Origin: Apoderus coryli
Taxonomy: Eukaryota; Arthropoda; Insecta; Coleoptera; Attelabidae
DNA: 64,000 nucleotides
NCBI GenBank assembly: GCA_911728435.2
Contig: OU452201.1
Coordinates: forward strand, 25,916,001 to 25,980,000
Reading direction: 5' to 3'
The translations under genes and the position numbers were made by a program. Shown here piece by piece: positions 11,901 to 26,900 of this stretch (within the stretch, counting starts at the first letter, position 1; every line of letters starts with the position of its first letter). The notes below the pieces were generated by a model. The model made no database searches, was not told the DNA's origin, and saw nothing but the letters and a program-made list of their open reading frames with translations.

Positions 11901-14900
11901 TCAATAGTCAGATATACGCTAGCCTTAAGTACGTGAGCCAAAAAGAATATTTGTTGATTCTTTGTATATTTTGGCTTTATAATTCTGGTATATTTACTAC
12001 CCATTTCTAACAAATTTACAAATTCAAATTTTGGTGCGCTAAATTAGGCAAAATACCCCACGGTGCCGGTGTGGCGCCGCGCTTCGATTGCGGCCTTAAA
12101 CTAAACTCAAAAAAAAATGGAACGTGTCCTGTTACCTACCTAGTTTTGCTCTATTAGGGTTCAGGCTGTACCGTATAAAAACATCGAAAGTTGCCCACCC
12201 TGTACTATACCTCTTGCAACGGTTATTACGTTTGGTCCATATTCTGACCTAAACTTGTAAAATGATACCGTTAATTCTGGTGTCGAAATATAGTCGATTA
12301 GGTATTGGGTGCAATCAATTAAATAATATTTTGCTTTGAATTTTCTTGATTTTAGGTCAGGATTTTATAAAATTTTAACTACCTACCACATAATATTTTA
12401 AAAATTTATTGACGTTTCGATTATTTTTTTGATCTTTATCAAATATCTAAATATAGATGTAAAAAGTATTCATAATTATTTTTGAATTATTTAATAAAAC
12501 TCTCAAAACCACACCCAAAATCATTTATTTGTCATCACATAAAACAACGTATTTCTAACAGCTCTTATTAACATCTGTCTTCTAATACATTTTCTTATCT
12601 TCTGATATTCTCATTACTCGTTCGGCTACCCTGGTTATATCGTAAACAAAATCCTGTTTGTCCGGTGTGACGTAGGCGAACCACGTCGGAATGTACTTTA
12701 CAGGGGATGATTGCTAACATAGATATAGAAATGTCATAATAAATTGTTAAAATATTATGTGTTAGTTAAAATTTTATAAAATCCTGACCTAAAATCAAGA
12801 AAATCCAAAGCAAAATAAAATAAAAAAAAAATCAAAGCAAAATAAAAACAAATTTAAATAATATTCTTATGCAGTTAGATTGAAGGGGTTAATATGGTTA
12901 ATTTTGACCTAGTTATTTATTTTATGTAAATTAGACCGGGTGTCAAGATATTCGTCACTCATGTTTGCCATCGCATGCCAATATTTCTTTGTTTCTGGTA
13001 TATGCGCAGTACCTAATGACTAATGATGCTTTAAGTTCTAATATTTATATTTTCTTTATAGTAATATATTCCATTTGGTTCTTTGGTAAATAACTTTAAT
13101 AACTTTCGATATAATCCTTTCTTGAAACAACTTTTTTAGAGCTACTACTAGAAAATAGGATAAGTGTATTCAGATAATCAGTAAATAAATAAAACTTGTG
13201 AACTTGTGAAAGCGCAGAATTGAAATACTTACGCAATACCTACTGTATATTTCTTTTTTCAATATATAGCAAAAAGATTTCTGACACATTGTAGTTATAT
13301 TACAAAGTCAAGTCACAAAAACCAAAATAATACATAATCTTACACTTTCAGAGACGGATATGGATTGCGTGCACGGCATAAGATTTATAAGCACTTGTTA
13401 TGTTATTATTGGCCATCGCTATCTCATGATGATGTTTTTTCCTGTAATCAACAGCCTGGAAATTATGGACGTATGTAATTTTCATATAGATATATTTACT
13501 TTTTTTGCTACCCACCCACACAACATACAGGCATGTCTTTTGGGGAAAAAGAGACTAATTGAGACACGCGTCTTGTTGAATGGACTCAATTAATAAAAAA
13601 TGTTGGATGAATTATTATTCATGAGTTGATAATTGTAAAGGCGTTGGTTATTTATTTGCATTGCCAACCTTGGGTTCGACAATGTTAGCCTTTATAAGCA
13701 AATAATATCAACAAAAAAAGAAATTAGTAACTAATGAAAATAGGGGAGGCCCAGTACGCATTGATCCCCCTATTTTTTGTGCGTGCACAATGAGGTCCGA
13801 AGTAATTTTAGTTAACCGATTCTTTTGCAATAGTTTGTGTCTCTTATAAAATTTTGATATTAAGTTTTCTTCTGGAGAGAATTTAAAAAGTATTGGAACT
13901 TGTTCGATGCCTACCCCTACGTATTGTATACATTGGTTTCAAAGAGCGTGGCAATATTTAAGGGGGCGATTTGTCAGGTGATTTTATGAAAAAGTTCACA
14001 TAAACATACGTCCGAAAATGAATTGTCTCCAATGTACAAAGTGTTCAAGTTTTTTTTGTAAATAACGTTTTTTTTTAATTATCCTTACCCCAATTTCTTT
14101 GAAATTTGGCAGCGTTGTTGCTAGAAATAGGGAGCTTATAATATCGTCTCCTTAAAACCAGAAAGCCACCGCATGTTTAAATTCCCGTTATTTAATTTTC
14201 AACATAATGTCGTATGAGCATTAAACGATAATAAATAATTGGTTTTTGTGCTTAAATTATCGTATAATTTAATAATTTTCTAAAATTTATCGCGAAAAAT
14301 CACTTTCAGTCAGATTCTTTCTTAAATGACAATGTTTTAATTAATTTATCATATTAATCTTCATCAAGCAATATTGCTGGTTATTGTTTTCTTGATTTCA
14401 CAAAACTATGAAAAATGCACATGCGACCATCTGCTATTAAGGGGATGATAAATATGACCCTAACTAGATCAAAATTATTAAGTCCAGTGTCATTAGGATG
14501 GCAACTTAATAAAAATGAATTGACAAAAAATATATACAACATTGACTGTAATTTAATTTCGATATTGTCTTGAGATAAAGCAACTAAAAGTACAACTTTT
14601 TTATCTCTTGTATTTATTTCATATGTTGCATCATTTACGAAATAACACAAACATTTTTCATCATACCAAGAATATTTGCGATTAATTCAACTAAAAATAT
14701 TTTTAAGATTTCTAAGGAAGATAAACATAAATAAATAAAAATAACATTTATACCTAATACAAAAAATTAAACAACTGTTTAAAGTGACCACCTCTAGCTC
14801 GCATACATGAGTTCAATCTTCTCCTCATTGACTGACGAAGTATCTCAAAATTACCAGGGATATTTCTAATCGAATTACACCGAGCAATATTGCGATTCCT

Positions 14901-17900
14901 TAGGTCCTCCATATTTTCCACGGGAGCAACGTAAACTATGGACTTTAGGTGGCCCCACATGAAAAGATCCAGTGGGTTAAAATCCGGGGATCGTGCAGGC
15001 CATAAGAGAGATCCACCTCGGTTAACCCAGCCAGAGTTCCGAATCTTTCTGTTCAAAACTCACGAGCAACACGACTAAAAAGCGCTGGAATCGGCTGGAA
15101 TAAGTGCTTGACCGCGTTGGATGTGACAAATTGTCCTTCAGAAGAATGCGCCAAACAGTACTATTACTCGCAATCAAAACCTCAGCGATTTTTCGAGTAG
15201 AAGTACCTGGAGCTTCTTCAACCATGTCCAGCACATGCTCTTCCAGCTCTACCGTTCTTGCTGTCTTTGGCGTTCCTGTTCCTCCACTTCGTTTAATGTG
15301 CCTGTTTCATGAATGTGTCGATGAATGGATTAAAAAAAAAGCCATACGCTACGCTGAGGAAATTTTTCGGTGTATAACCGCGTAGCTTCTAATGGTTTGG
15401 AAGGCGTTTTCCCTGCTAAAATTACACAGTCAAAAATTATACCCATATTCAAAAACAAAGGTGACCCAAAAAATCTAACTAATTACAGACCTTTATCTCT
15501 ACAAAACCAGTTCAGAAAAAAAATTGGAACACATATATAACATAAGACTCACTCAATACCTTCACAAATAAAGGAATACCACAGGGATCATGTTTGTCAC
15601 CCACACTGTTTAACATTTTTATTAACGAATTACCGAACAAAATCAAGAAATTCGGAACTCCCGTTCTCTACGCCAACGACACAAGCGCCATAATAACCGA
15701 CAAACAGGAGATAAAGGTCGTGAAAAAAGCACAGCATGTAGTTGTGAAGATAGCCGATTGGTGTAAACTGAACGGACTCTCACTTAACGCTTATAAGACG
15801 GTCGCTCTTTCGATTACAGCAAATAACAAAAGGATTGATAAAAGTTTATGAATACGTATGGGCGGCAAATCCGTGAGTGACGCGGTCAATATGGTTGCCC
15901 CATGTTAATCTTTCGTCCGTGATTACGCCTAAAAATTTGGTGTTATCTACCTGTATATACCTGTGTTATCTACCTGTAACACCAAATTTGGTGTTACAGG
16001 TAGATAACACCAAATTTTTAGGCGTAATCACGGACGAAAGATTAACATGGGGCAACCATATTGACCGCGTCACACAAAAGTTGAGTAGCTGTGTATTTCT
16101 CATAAGGAACATCAGGGACACTGTCGCGTTCGGTCCTCAGGTCGCTTTACTTCGGACTGGTGCAGTCGACTAGGGCTTACAGTGTAATGTATTGCGGAGG
16201 GGCAGGGGATGCAATTAGGGTCTTTATAAAACAGAAAAAAATCATTAGAACAATGACTAAAATAAATCAGAAAACCTCGTGTAAAACTTACTTTAAAATG
16301 CTGAACATAATGACCCTCCCTTGCCTATACATGATAATCAACATGATACCTGATAATCAACATAAAAAAGCTATCAGGATCAATGAAAAAAAGAGAAAAT
16401 ATACACAATTATAATACGAGAATTAAGGCCAGCCTAGAATTGCCATTCTCCAGACTATCGAAGGGTCAGAAAATCCCGAACTATATAGGCATCAAATGTT
16501 TTAACAAGATTCTGAGACTTGGTGGGTTCGCGGACATGAAAATAGATAAGTTCAGGCTCGAGCTGAAAGACTTTTTTGTTCGTGAATGTTTTTCTTCAGT
16601 TGACGAATTTTTAAATTATTAATTGTTTGTTTTGTCGCTGTGATACTTGTAATATGTCACTGTTATACTGTTTGATTTTTATTGTTATTTTGACAAGCCG
16701 ACAATGTAATGTATTACATTCTATGGCAAATAAAGAATTTGATGCATTGCCTTCAGCGAGTCCATAAAGGAAATGCATGTCGGTCATTTCGGCATTTATA
16801 TAGGGATTCACATTAAGGAACTTCAACAAATTTGACAGAATCAAAATGATTGGCACAGTCATGTAACATCAAAGTTACTGATCTTTAGTCAAATTATTCG
16901 CAAATATTCTTGGTACGTTGCAAAATGTTTAAATTTTTATCTCGTAAACGAAGCTGATGGATATAAAAGAGAAAAAATTTGTAGTTAGAACTTTGCAATT
17001 TATTTAAATTAGATATTGATGTAAGTCGGTTCACGAAATATTTACATTAATAGACCAGTGAAGTTATTTTTTTTCTTAGTTTAACTATTTCAATTTTTAT
17101 CATATAATGTCTTGAGACCCTAGATTATTGCAACTTACAGCTTTCCCATCAGTTCAAGAGCTCTTATGAAATTCATCATCTCGATTTGTGTCCGGCAAAA
17201 TAAAAAATATTACACATACTGCTACTTTCGTAAACATATTAATTTGAATCTGTAAAAATCTTAAATTGCGTCGAAAACAAAATAATAAATGAACGTCACA
17301 ATATGGCTAAAAACCATTTATTTTACTTTCATACCTATTGTAAATAATATGTGGGAGTAAAATTGTAAAGCAGGAAACTCAACTTTACATTCTGTGTGAG
17401 AAATTATTCGAAAAATATACATTTACTCTAAGTATATAAAACATTTACGTTTTCATGGAAAAGTTTCCGGTTCCTATGCATTCTTTAACTTAATTGAAAA
17501 TTTAAATACATAAATAATAAAGGGGGTTATTTAAAAAGGGCTTTTTCGGAACCAAAACTAATTGGAAATATATTGACACGAAAGAACTCAGAGCATATCA
17601 CTAGCCCTGATTTTTTCTTACTTACGGTCGCAAGTCTACAATGCTATTTTAAAATTATTTAGGTATATTGGTTGAAATTTAAATAAAAGTAATTTGATGA
17701 TAATAATAAACGTCTTTATTGGAGAAACTTAAATTCCCTATATTTTACATTTGGGCAGTTTTCTTGTTATCGTTGTTTTCCTCTAGGGAATATTTCATGT
17801 TTGACCATTATAAATCATATCACATATAACATTAACATATATTATGAAATAAATGTCAAATTTGATTAACTTTTCTGGGACTTGAACCAGGCAGCAAGAC

Positions 17901-20900
17901 TACAATTATTGTGTGAGGGCTCTCCAATGTCGAGTTGATCATAATGTTTGCGATTTTGTTATCGACTTTATAATACTGAACTTAAAATGATAAAATATTG
18001 TCGTAGTGGATACTGTTTTACCGCAGTACTGCAATAACCGGTGGTACGCTATGTGTAGATACATTTTTTATGGTAAGTGGTATGTTGGTTAGTGTGGGTT
18101 GTTTCGAGCAAATGTCTAAAGGAAAGATGAATTGGTTAATGTTTTATGTCTACCGTTATGCAAGAATTACACCACCTCTAGCTATTGTTGTATTGTGGTA
18201 AGTTTAAAAGTTCCATATACAATTTGCGTCGAGTTTAAATTGTAGGTTGAAATGATTTATTTTAAACTTGTGTTCCCAAACTACGATATAATCTAGGCAT
18301 CATTCTACACTGAGACCCAAAAGTCTGGAATAAACTCAATTAAAATTCAGGTAATTAAGTTAAGGTAAAATGCTGAGACACGTCAAGTCGTTTACCAAAT
18401 GCCGCATTTTTGACACCCACGCCATTTATACAGGAAGTACCATTTAAGAGATATGAGGACATACATATATTTTTTTTAATGCAATACCCTGTAGTTTAAT
18501 CAACTTTTGGATGCAGAGCACGATTCTAGACATAGTTTATATAGCATGTCCCATGTCTAAAATGAAAGATTAGCGAGAAATTTTCGATTGAATAATTCAA
18601 TATGTCCATTTACAAGAATTTTTATTAAAAAAAGATAGGGTAAGTCGATGAGAGTTCGTTTTATATTTTATTGGTGTTTTGCCTCTCCATCTTCACTAAT
18701 GGAGAGCTCAGGGGTTCAGGGTTGTAATTTAGTACCAAAAGTGACAAAAACAAGTAGTGAGTTCAGCTTTTTATTTAATAACACGAAACATTGCAAATGG
18801 TCGGTCTAACCCGTGTATCGGGTTAGATCGTCCATCCAATACGGGTAAGACCGACCGTACAAAAATAACATTATATTCTAATAAACAAAATAGCAAAATT
18901 AAAAAAAAAAATACCTTTAAAGAATTTTGTTTTGGAGTTTTCCACGTAAATCACAAAGAGCGTCATATTTAGAACAATCAGAATGAAACCAACGTGTGCA
19001 TCTGCACCTTTTCACCCAGTCGTCGGTTCTGAATGTTTCGAAATAGTTTTCACCGCAACCTGCACCCTCATTTTCATCCCATTCTTCCGCTGACAGATCA
19101 CTTTCTTGGAAAAAACTATAGGACTTCCATAGTCAGAATCAGATGTGTCAACTTTGCGGTTCTTTCCTTTTTTTCCTGAATCACATCTTTTAACCTGGCG
19201 TTTCTTTCCTTTTTTTTAAATGTATTAATTTCTTTCGAGTCCATTCTTTGCTGTCTCCGCGTATTGCATTCTGTCAATGGATTCTGCTAACATTGGTTTA
19301 AATCCCACAATTACTGACGCAGATTCTTTTTACCGTTAAAGCGCATTTCTCAAGAATTGCAATAATGAATTGCCACAATAAGCATATATCAGCAGCAGTT
19401 CTCGTTAAATGTTTGGGTTAGAATTGTGGGTTACAATCTAATTGGATTAGTATAGAGCAATTTTTTGGAAAAACGCTACCGGAATTGCTGCTAGATGTAC
19501 CATTGGCAACAATAGCTGCAATCTGCAAATTAGTTTGGTAAATGTGAATGTGGTTGACCGTGATTTTTTAACAGCAACATATGGAGAGGTGGATCCCACA
19601 CAAAGCTGGATCGATCCCCGGACTTAAACCACCTGGATTATTTCGTATGGGGACATCTCCTCATTAGTTAGTTTACACTACATCAGTGTAAAACTTGGAC
19701 GATTTGCGAAATTGGATAATAGCTCAGTGTAACGCGTAGACACGACCCTGGTATATTTGAAATAGTTCGGCAATAAACGATGATAAGATTGAAGCTGGAG
19801 GAAGTTTTTGAACATTTCTTGTAGATTAACCAACTTTTTTATAATCAGATGTTGTTACTGTCGAAATTTTGGTCACCCTGTATCTTCCAAACAAAGCGGG
19901 ATTTCATAAATCATCAAACGACCAAAAATACTCAGAATAGTCCAAATAACAATCATTTTTGTCGTATGTTTACCATACAAGCCACAACTATACGGGGGCA
20001 GTCGCTTATATTTTGCTATATTTTTTTTCACTAAAAGTAAAATGTTAATTCGTAATACCAAAGATTATCTTTGGTAATAATATCCAGCGGTAACATCGGG
20101 AAGCACTACTTAGATCCAGAGTAATCTACAGAGAGTACAAGAAATTGAAAATTCTATAGTCAACATACAGGCGTATCGTTTGACAGTTCTGCTGAAGCCT
20201 TATTTGCAGATTCAAAAATTCAACAATAAACATGGCCGATAGTTGCTATAATCACAAATTAATGTACATTAGTCTTTGCTATGATGATCCTAAAATAGTG
20301 CAGAGGTTACTAACACCTTGCTAATTGGTTAAATTACTATGTTTGATTCTTTGCCAAGTAAAAAAATGTATTCCGCAACATATGAAGGATCTTCTGCGTT
20401 GAAGCCCAATTCAATACAGGACAACGTTGTGAAAAAGTATTTGCTGCAAAAACTTAACGCTAAGCTATAAAAAATGGTGGTGATATCCGCTATTTCTTCA
20501 ACGTTCATATACGGTCGATATTTTTTTATTTTTTGCCAAACGTAGCATTTTATAAAAAATAAAATAATTTACAAAGCTTTGTATCCATACCTAATGAAAT
20601 ATAATTTACCAAAGGACCCTTTGAAAATGCTTTTTAGAACGTATTAAGAACTTTTCTAGTTATTTTAAAGGTATTTTTTCTCAACTCCAGTAACTTTGAG
20701 AAATCATTAATTATTTAATCATATTTTAGGATGGCTACTCTAATGCACCATTTCGGCTCTGGTCCTCTCTGGAGGGACATGTTGGAAATAATCCAAAAAC
20801 CATGTCAGGAATACTGGTGGGCGACAATAATGCATATCCAAAATTATGTGCATCCATTTCCATTAGTAAGTATAGGTATCTGTTATAAAAAACTAAAATT

Positions 20901-23900
20901 ATTTTATAATATTGATTCGAAATCTGTTCAGAAAGTAAATTAATTTCGCATTAAAAGCGTACAATAAATTATAATATATACACATGAGTGATAATAATGA
21001 CTAATTACCGAAATAATAGTCCAGGCACCACAAAATAATATTATAATAATAATATATACAGGTTGATTTAAAACAATACCGACAAATTAAACACATAGTG
21101 TAGATAAAACATTTGAAATAGAATATGATGCATGAGTGTTTTTAAATTTTAATGATGTCGGAAATTTGATGAAGTAAGATGCATAATGCATACATACATA
21201 TCGACAGACAGACACCTGTTAATTAAACTGACACAAAACACGCATTTCCAGTGAAAATGTCAAATCAAAACTATTTTCCCACAGCCTACAAAAATTTATT
21301 GTGATTATGTTCATGGAAATACACATTTTGAGGTCCCTGATTACAAATATTAGGTGTCTGTGTCAAGAACCTCTACCATTTCAACATTTAACAAAAATAG
21401 ATTTCACAAATGGGTTTTGATGATCATGATGTACGTGAGTACGTATATTTTAAGCGGTTGAAAAGTAAAAAAAAACGATGATTAAATCAAGAGCAGTACA
21501 TTAGTTATATATAAATAGATCTTAGAGAAACAATGCGAAACGTTAGTATAGATTTGACGCACGATATATCAGAAGCATTGTTTGTCTAAGTCTATTGCAG
21601 CCTTTAGATGTTCAATGTCTAAAATAAAAATTTCATAAATACTTTAAAAACTCCAACCCTTTATCAACAGAAAATAGCAAGAGGCTATCTGAAGACGATA
21701 AGATAATTCTTAGGTTGTTAGAAGAGGAGATAGTTGATAAAGTAGGCATTTTTACGGAATCTGCCGAAATTTGGTAGGTAAGCCGGAGGACAAAAGTCTA
21801 TTTGAATTATGGAAGAAGCCTAAGGCGCGTGTGGAACAGTCCCACATAACGGCATAAGTCGAAGCAGGCAACAAAGATAAATCAGAAAACTACAGACATA
21901 ATATTTGAAGTAACAGTATTGACAGCAAACATTTGAATTTACCCGTAACAGTGGCGGTACCCGATCCATCGCCGATGACAGAGTTTCAAGAACTAATAAT
22001 GAATGAAAATGCTACAATCGTCTTAAGCGAAATACGAACAGAGGCACCCAATACCGAGCAAGAAAGAACTCCTAAAATTGCGTACCTGATGATGAAAGTT
22101 ATACCGAGAAAGTCATTATTATATTCACCGGGCATATTGCTTGCTCCCACTAGATGTCGCCACATACATCATATTTATTGGAATTTTTTTCAAGTATTTT
22201 GATTTATAATATTTATTTATTTATGATATTATTCTCTTTCTTTAACAATAAAATACTCTCGATAATTGGAGTACCTAACTTTTGTCGATAGTTACATTTC
22301 GTGTCTTTCTCTGTCATTATTTGTGACATCATGTGGTTCGACTGATGTTTAATTATTCGGTCTAAAAAGAAGACTATGAAACTCCTTCGTTGGAATACGC
22401 CTGTGCGTGAGATTTTTTAACATGGTAATGGTGCTTCACTTCAGCAATCTCACAGAAACTGAAGTCCGAACCAATGGCATAGTGACTACGACGATTGGAG
22501 ACTCCAGCACTGCTGCAATCTGTTGCTGGGGTGTAATGGATGCGTGAGTAAGATGGTGGGTTAGCATCCTAGGCGACGCTTAAGGGCATGGGATGGAGGC
22601 ACCGTTGTGGCTACAGGCAGTACGGCTCGCCAAGAGTACCGTAGCAGAGAAGTCATTCTCTGGCCTGACTCCAGTCTTCTTTTAAGTATCTGGAGTCTGG
22701 TGATGATTCTTTTTTCTGTTGAGGAAGGTTCATTCTTCGATATTATGTGTATTTCCATTGGTATAGATAATAAAAAAAAACATACGTTCTAACATAAAAT
22801 GTAATTGTTTTAGTGCATGACCCAAACATGGTATCTGACATGTGATATGCAATATTACCTTTTATCACCTATTATACTCCTACCACTTGCGAAAAATCCA
22901 ATCTTGGGATATATTAATTATATGTTGATATACACGGCTTCAGTTTTTATTAGTTTTTACTTCGCTTGGACCAATAAATACAATGGGGGTGTGCCTGTAA
23001 CGTAAGTACTTAATTTCTTTTTATTTTGTCTTCTTGAAAAACTGATATCTAATTTTATTATTTTTTTTGATTAACCCACTGTTGTATCAACTTTGATCTA
23101 TGTTCAACAAAGAGTCCCTCTTTTGGTTTTGTTTTTTTGTAACTAAGTGCACGAGATGTTCTTTGTTTAGGGTGTGAGTTTTTCAGAAAATAATGCTTAA
23201 AACTATAAATGTTTGAGACTAGATTACTTTATGGCAGATTTATGTGCTGACATGATTTAAATATATTTTAGGAATCAGCTCTTCTCAACCAAATATTTCC
23301 AACATCACTATATTGCACCACACACTAGAGCTGCTACTTATATTATTGGTTTAGGGTTTGGGTACTCTGTGTTTAGAAATAAAGGGAAACATATAAAAAT
23401 TAGTACCGGAATCGCAGTACTAGGATGGATCGTTTGCATTTCAACAATGTTGGCATCTTTAATGGGTAAGTAAAGATAAAATAACAAAGGCAAAAAGTCT
23501 TTTTAGGGTGGCCAGGGATTGGCATAGGTACCTAATTATTGTATTAATAATTATTGTCCTTGACTATAAAAGTGACGGGTTTTATTCAAAAGTCTGTTCC
23601 CACAATTCTTTTCTGCATCTCTAATTCTTAGAGACGTAAACATGATCAAAATCGATATTATGTTAACTCGGGAGAGGAGAGTAAAAATATTATATCGCAA
23701 GAAGGCATTATTCGTGGGTTTTTCAAAATTTTAGGTTGTCACGTTTTTTTCCTCGAAGAGCATGATTACAATAGATTTGAATCCAGCATTTTTATTGCAA
23801 TATCTAGATCAACATGGACGATGGGTATAGTTTGGATGGTATGGGCTTGCATTAATGGATATGGAGGTAATTGTTTTATTTTAAAGAATGAAAATATATA

Positions 23901-26900
23901 GATCCATGGAATTTTTAAACTACGAAACGAATAATAAACGCGAAGGTACAATTACTTTTGGGTTCATGTTCATATTATTCCATTTTTATGACTAACTCTC
24001 TACTTTTGTTCACTCAGGAGGTTTTCGATACGATTTGTAATCATTTTATTGTTCAACAAATTAAGGGCATTCAATATTAAGCTTTCGCCTTACCTTCCTT
24101 CCCTGTTGTGGTCGTTTTGCAGGTCGACGTAGGGCCATAATGTATCACACAATCGATGATCAATCCAGCCATTATCAACATTCGTTATAGCTTTGGTCTT
24201 TACTTCATGTCGGTCACGAGCGCGAACAATTACGGAGTCGATCAAATGCTTAGAACTTGGATGTTGCCTTTTCGTGTTAAACTTGTCTTTTTGTCTAAAA
24301 CGTGTATCTAAATCCTGTCCTGCGCATTTGGTTAGCAGCAATAGAATAAAAATGTCTTTGTGAGTTTTCGACGGAATATTTGTTCGTGACAGTCAGCAAA
24401 CATTATATTGAAAAAAAGGTTTTTATTGTCAGCTTCTCTGACAGACCGCGCGACGCAATGAAAAACAAACAAACTCACATCAATATATTTCTTTATTATT
24501 ACTTTTTTTTATGCTTCTTTAATGGTAATGATAAAAACAAATAAGAGCATAGTACATTGCTTCTGAAAAAGCTTTTTATTTTGTATTTGTTACACGTCCC
24601 TACTTATTTCGTTCATACTTTCATCCAAGGCAATGTTCTTTTTCTTTTAGGGCCAATAAATTTCATTTTATCCTTACACATTTTCCGTGTATTGGGAAGA
24701 ATTAGTTATGGAATGTATCTTTTACATATGGGCATTCAATATATGATGAGCGGTGCTATGAAAACTCCAGCATATTTTGGAGATTTTCCTTCGGTAAGTA
24801 GATAAATGACAATATATAATAGCTAATCTACCTTATACCTACAAGTTCACGCTAGCTTCAAAAATGAAGCCCCATAGATAAAATTTATTAAGGTCATCTT
24901 TAATAAATATCTATTCTCCAACATTTTAATTAATTCTGTTCCTTTTCGTAACATCCATGATTTTTCTGTACTTTTCTATAATGCTTCCTCGTTTATCAAC
25001 AGTTGAGATTGAGTTATGAAAGGTAAGTGTGTATATACTCGAAAATAGTTTTAAAGTGGCAAAAGTTTTGAGTTGGGTAACGGTATTGTAAATAGTTGTA
25101 TTATCTCGTGAGTGAGTAATATACTTTCTGTGAATTTGTAGTAGACCCCTACATACGTAACGATTTTGTGTCGGAAGTGGGATCCTGAAATATTGGGTGA
25201 GCGAAAAATAAAAGTTTAGGTAATTTACGGTATTGACGAGAAGTGAAAACACCAATATCGATGATCAGTTTAAATTTATGAGAGAATAGTCTATGAAAAA
25301 AATTAAAGGCCGGTATAGAAGAAAAAAACAAGAATCTTCCAATTCCAGGTTTCGAAGAATAGGAACAAATCAGCAAAAACCTCGTAAATATTGAAAGAAG
25401 ATATCTACGTTCGATAGTTCGATCGAAAATCCAGTAAAGAAATTCTAGTAAATAAACACGCACTTTTGCGAGGTCTAATCAGGTGTTTCTGCTACATCGC
25501 AGAGCTTGTGGGTATTAAGTTTGAATAGATATCAGAACTGCTTTAACTAGATTTGTATTTTGTAGTACAGAGGACAACATTCTTTACAGAGTCGGAATGT
25601 CCTTAACCCCAATAAAGACTGTCTCATGAGAAGCAGGGTCCATTCCTTGCCATTCAAGATGCATTTAATCCTGTATGAAAAATTTTATAAATAAAAAAGT
25701 AATTTTAAGCGGCATTTAGTACGTTGATTCGAAGACAGGCTGTATACCTATTTCGTAAGTACTTTCGGTATCTTCAATATGAAAACCATAAATGCGATTA
25801 ATTTACAGAAAAAGTTAATGTAATTACTAGTTAGAACACTAGTCCACTATCATTTTGTATTTATTCGCGTCATGGTTTGCCTCAGAACAAACAACGGAAG
25901 GCAGTTTATAAACAACAAAGTGATATGCTAGTTTTTTACAACTTTTTGTATTTACAGTCTGAAGTATCCTTTCTTGTTTAAAATATAGTAAATAAATACA
26001 TTTACTATGTTTTACTTCACTTATAAATAAATAAATTTATATTGTAACCAGAGATGCTAGTTTTTTTATACTTTTTGCGTTTGCAGTCGAAATAAAATAA
26101 ATTTCGTGGAAATCGACTTTTATTTCTCACATAACCCTACAGAGGTCGCGCTAGTTTTCAAACGCAAACGCTCGTGATGGGTAAAATTTACCTATATTTA
26201 AACAAAGAGGTTTTTCAAATATTTATTAAACCGTAAAAGGTAATACAAGAAAACAGAACTTACTAAATATACAAAAAACATTAATATTAGCGTAAAAATA
26301 AATTATAGCTACGTTAAATTTTCAACTTATAATCTATGAAACATTTTTTTGGCACAATTTTCACAAAAAAAATATTGATACTCGCGACAAATGTAAATTT
26401 TGCAACTGTAGCAACAAATTGTAGTTTTTCTGTCTTTTTTGTTTGTACAGATGGCACATCTTCCTCTGATACCAGTTGCTATTTGAATATTATCGATGGT
26501 TTTAATTCCAGCATATTTCTTTATTTTTTGGAGTAACTCTCTTGGCAACGTAGTGACTGCTGCTCTGTTTTTCATGTGTTCTTGACAAAGAGAAAGCCCC
26601 AACTCCTTCAGAAACTCTCTTCATACCACGGTATTGTCCACATTTTCTGCATAAATTACTTGCGCATTTATTGCAGCTATATTTAGCACTGAAAAAAAAA
26701 ATTGCAAGTGGCCAGCGATTGGTTTTTCGGGAAACATTGTAGGATCCTTTCATTTCATCTACACCACCAACAGCGCCTTTTGTCTTGTTGTAGTAAGTAA
26801 TAATTTCAGGTTTTAATTTTTAGTTTGGTATTTCTCTTTTATTTTTTCTTATTGTACCTACCATGGTAAGGCTGTGGTTTTTCATCAACTCTTCGGATAA

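Noticed and set aside
18007..18026. Alternative acceptor CCGCAG (ending 18026) for exon d
   Set aside because: Phase conflicts with exon c, whereas TAG ending 18006 keeps the frame and adds the conserved segment before VDTFF.
24926..25463. Two overlapping minus-strand ORFs of ~105 codons in the NRF-6-like intron i-j
   Set aside because: Phe/Ser/Tyr-rich frames typical of AT-rich DNA read in reverse; no motif, no splice context.
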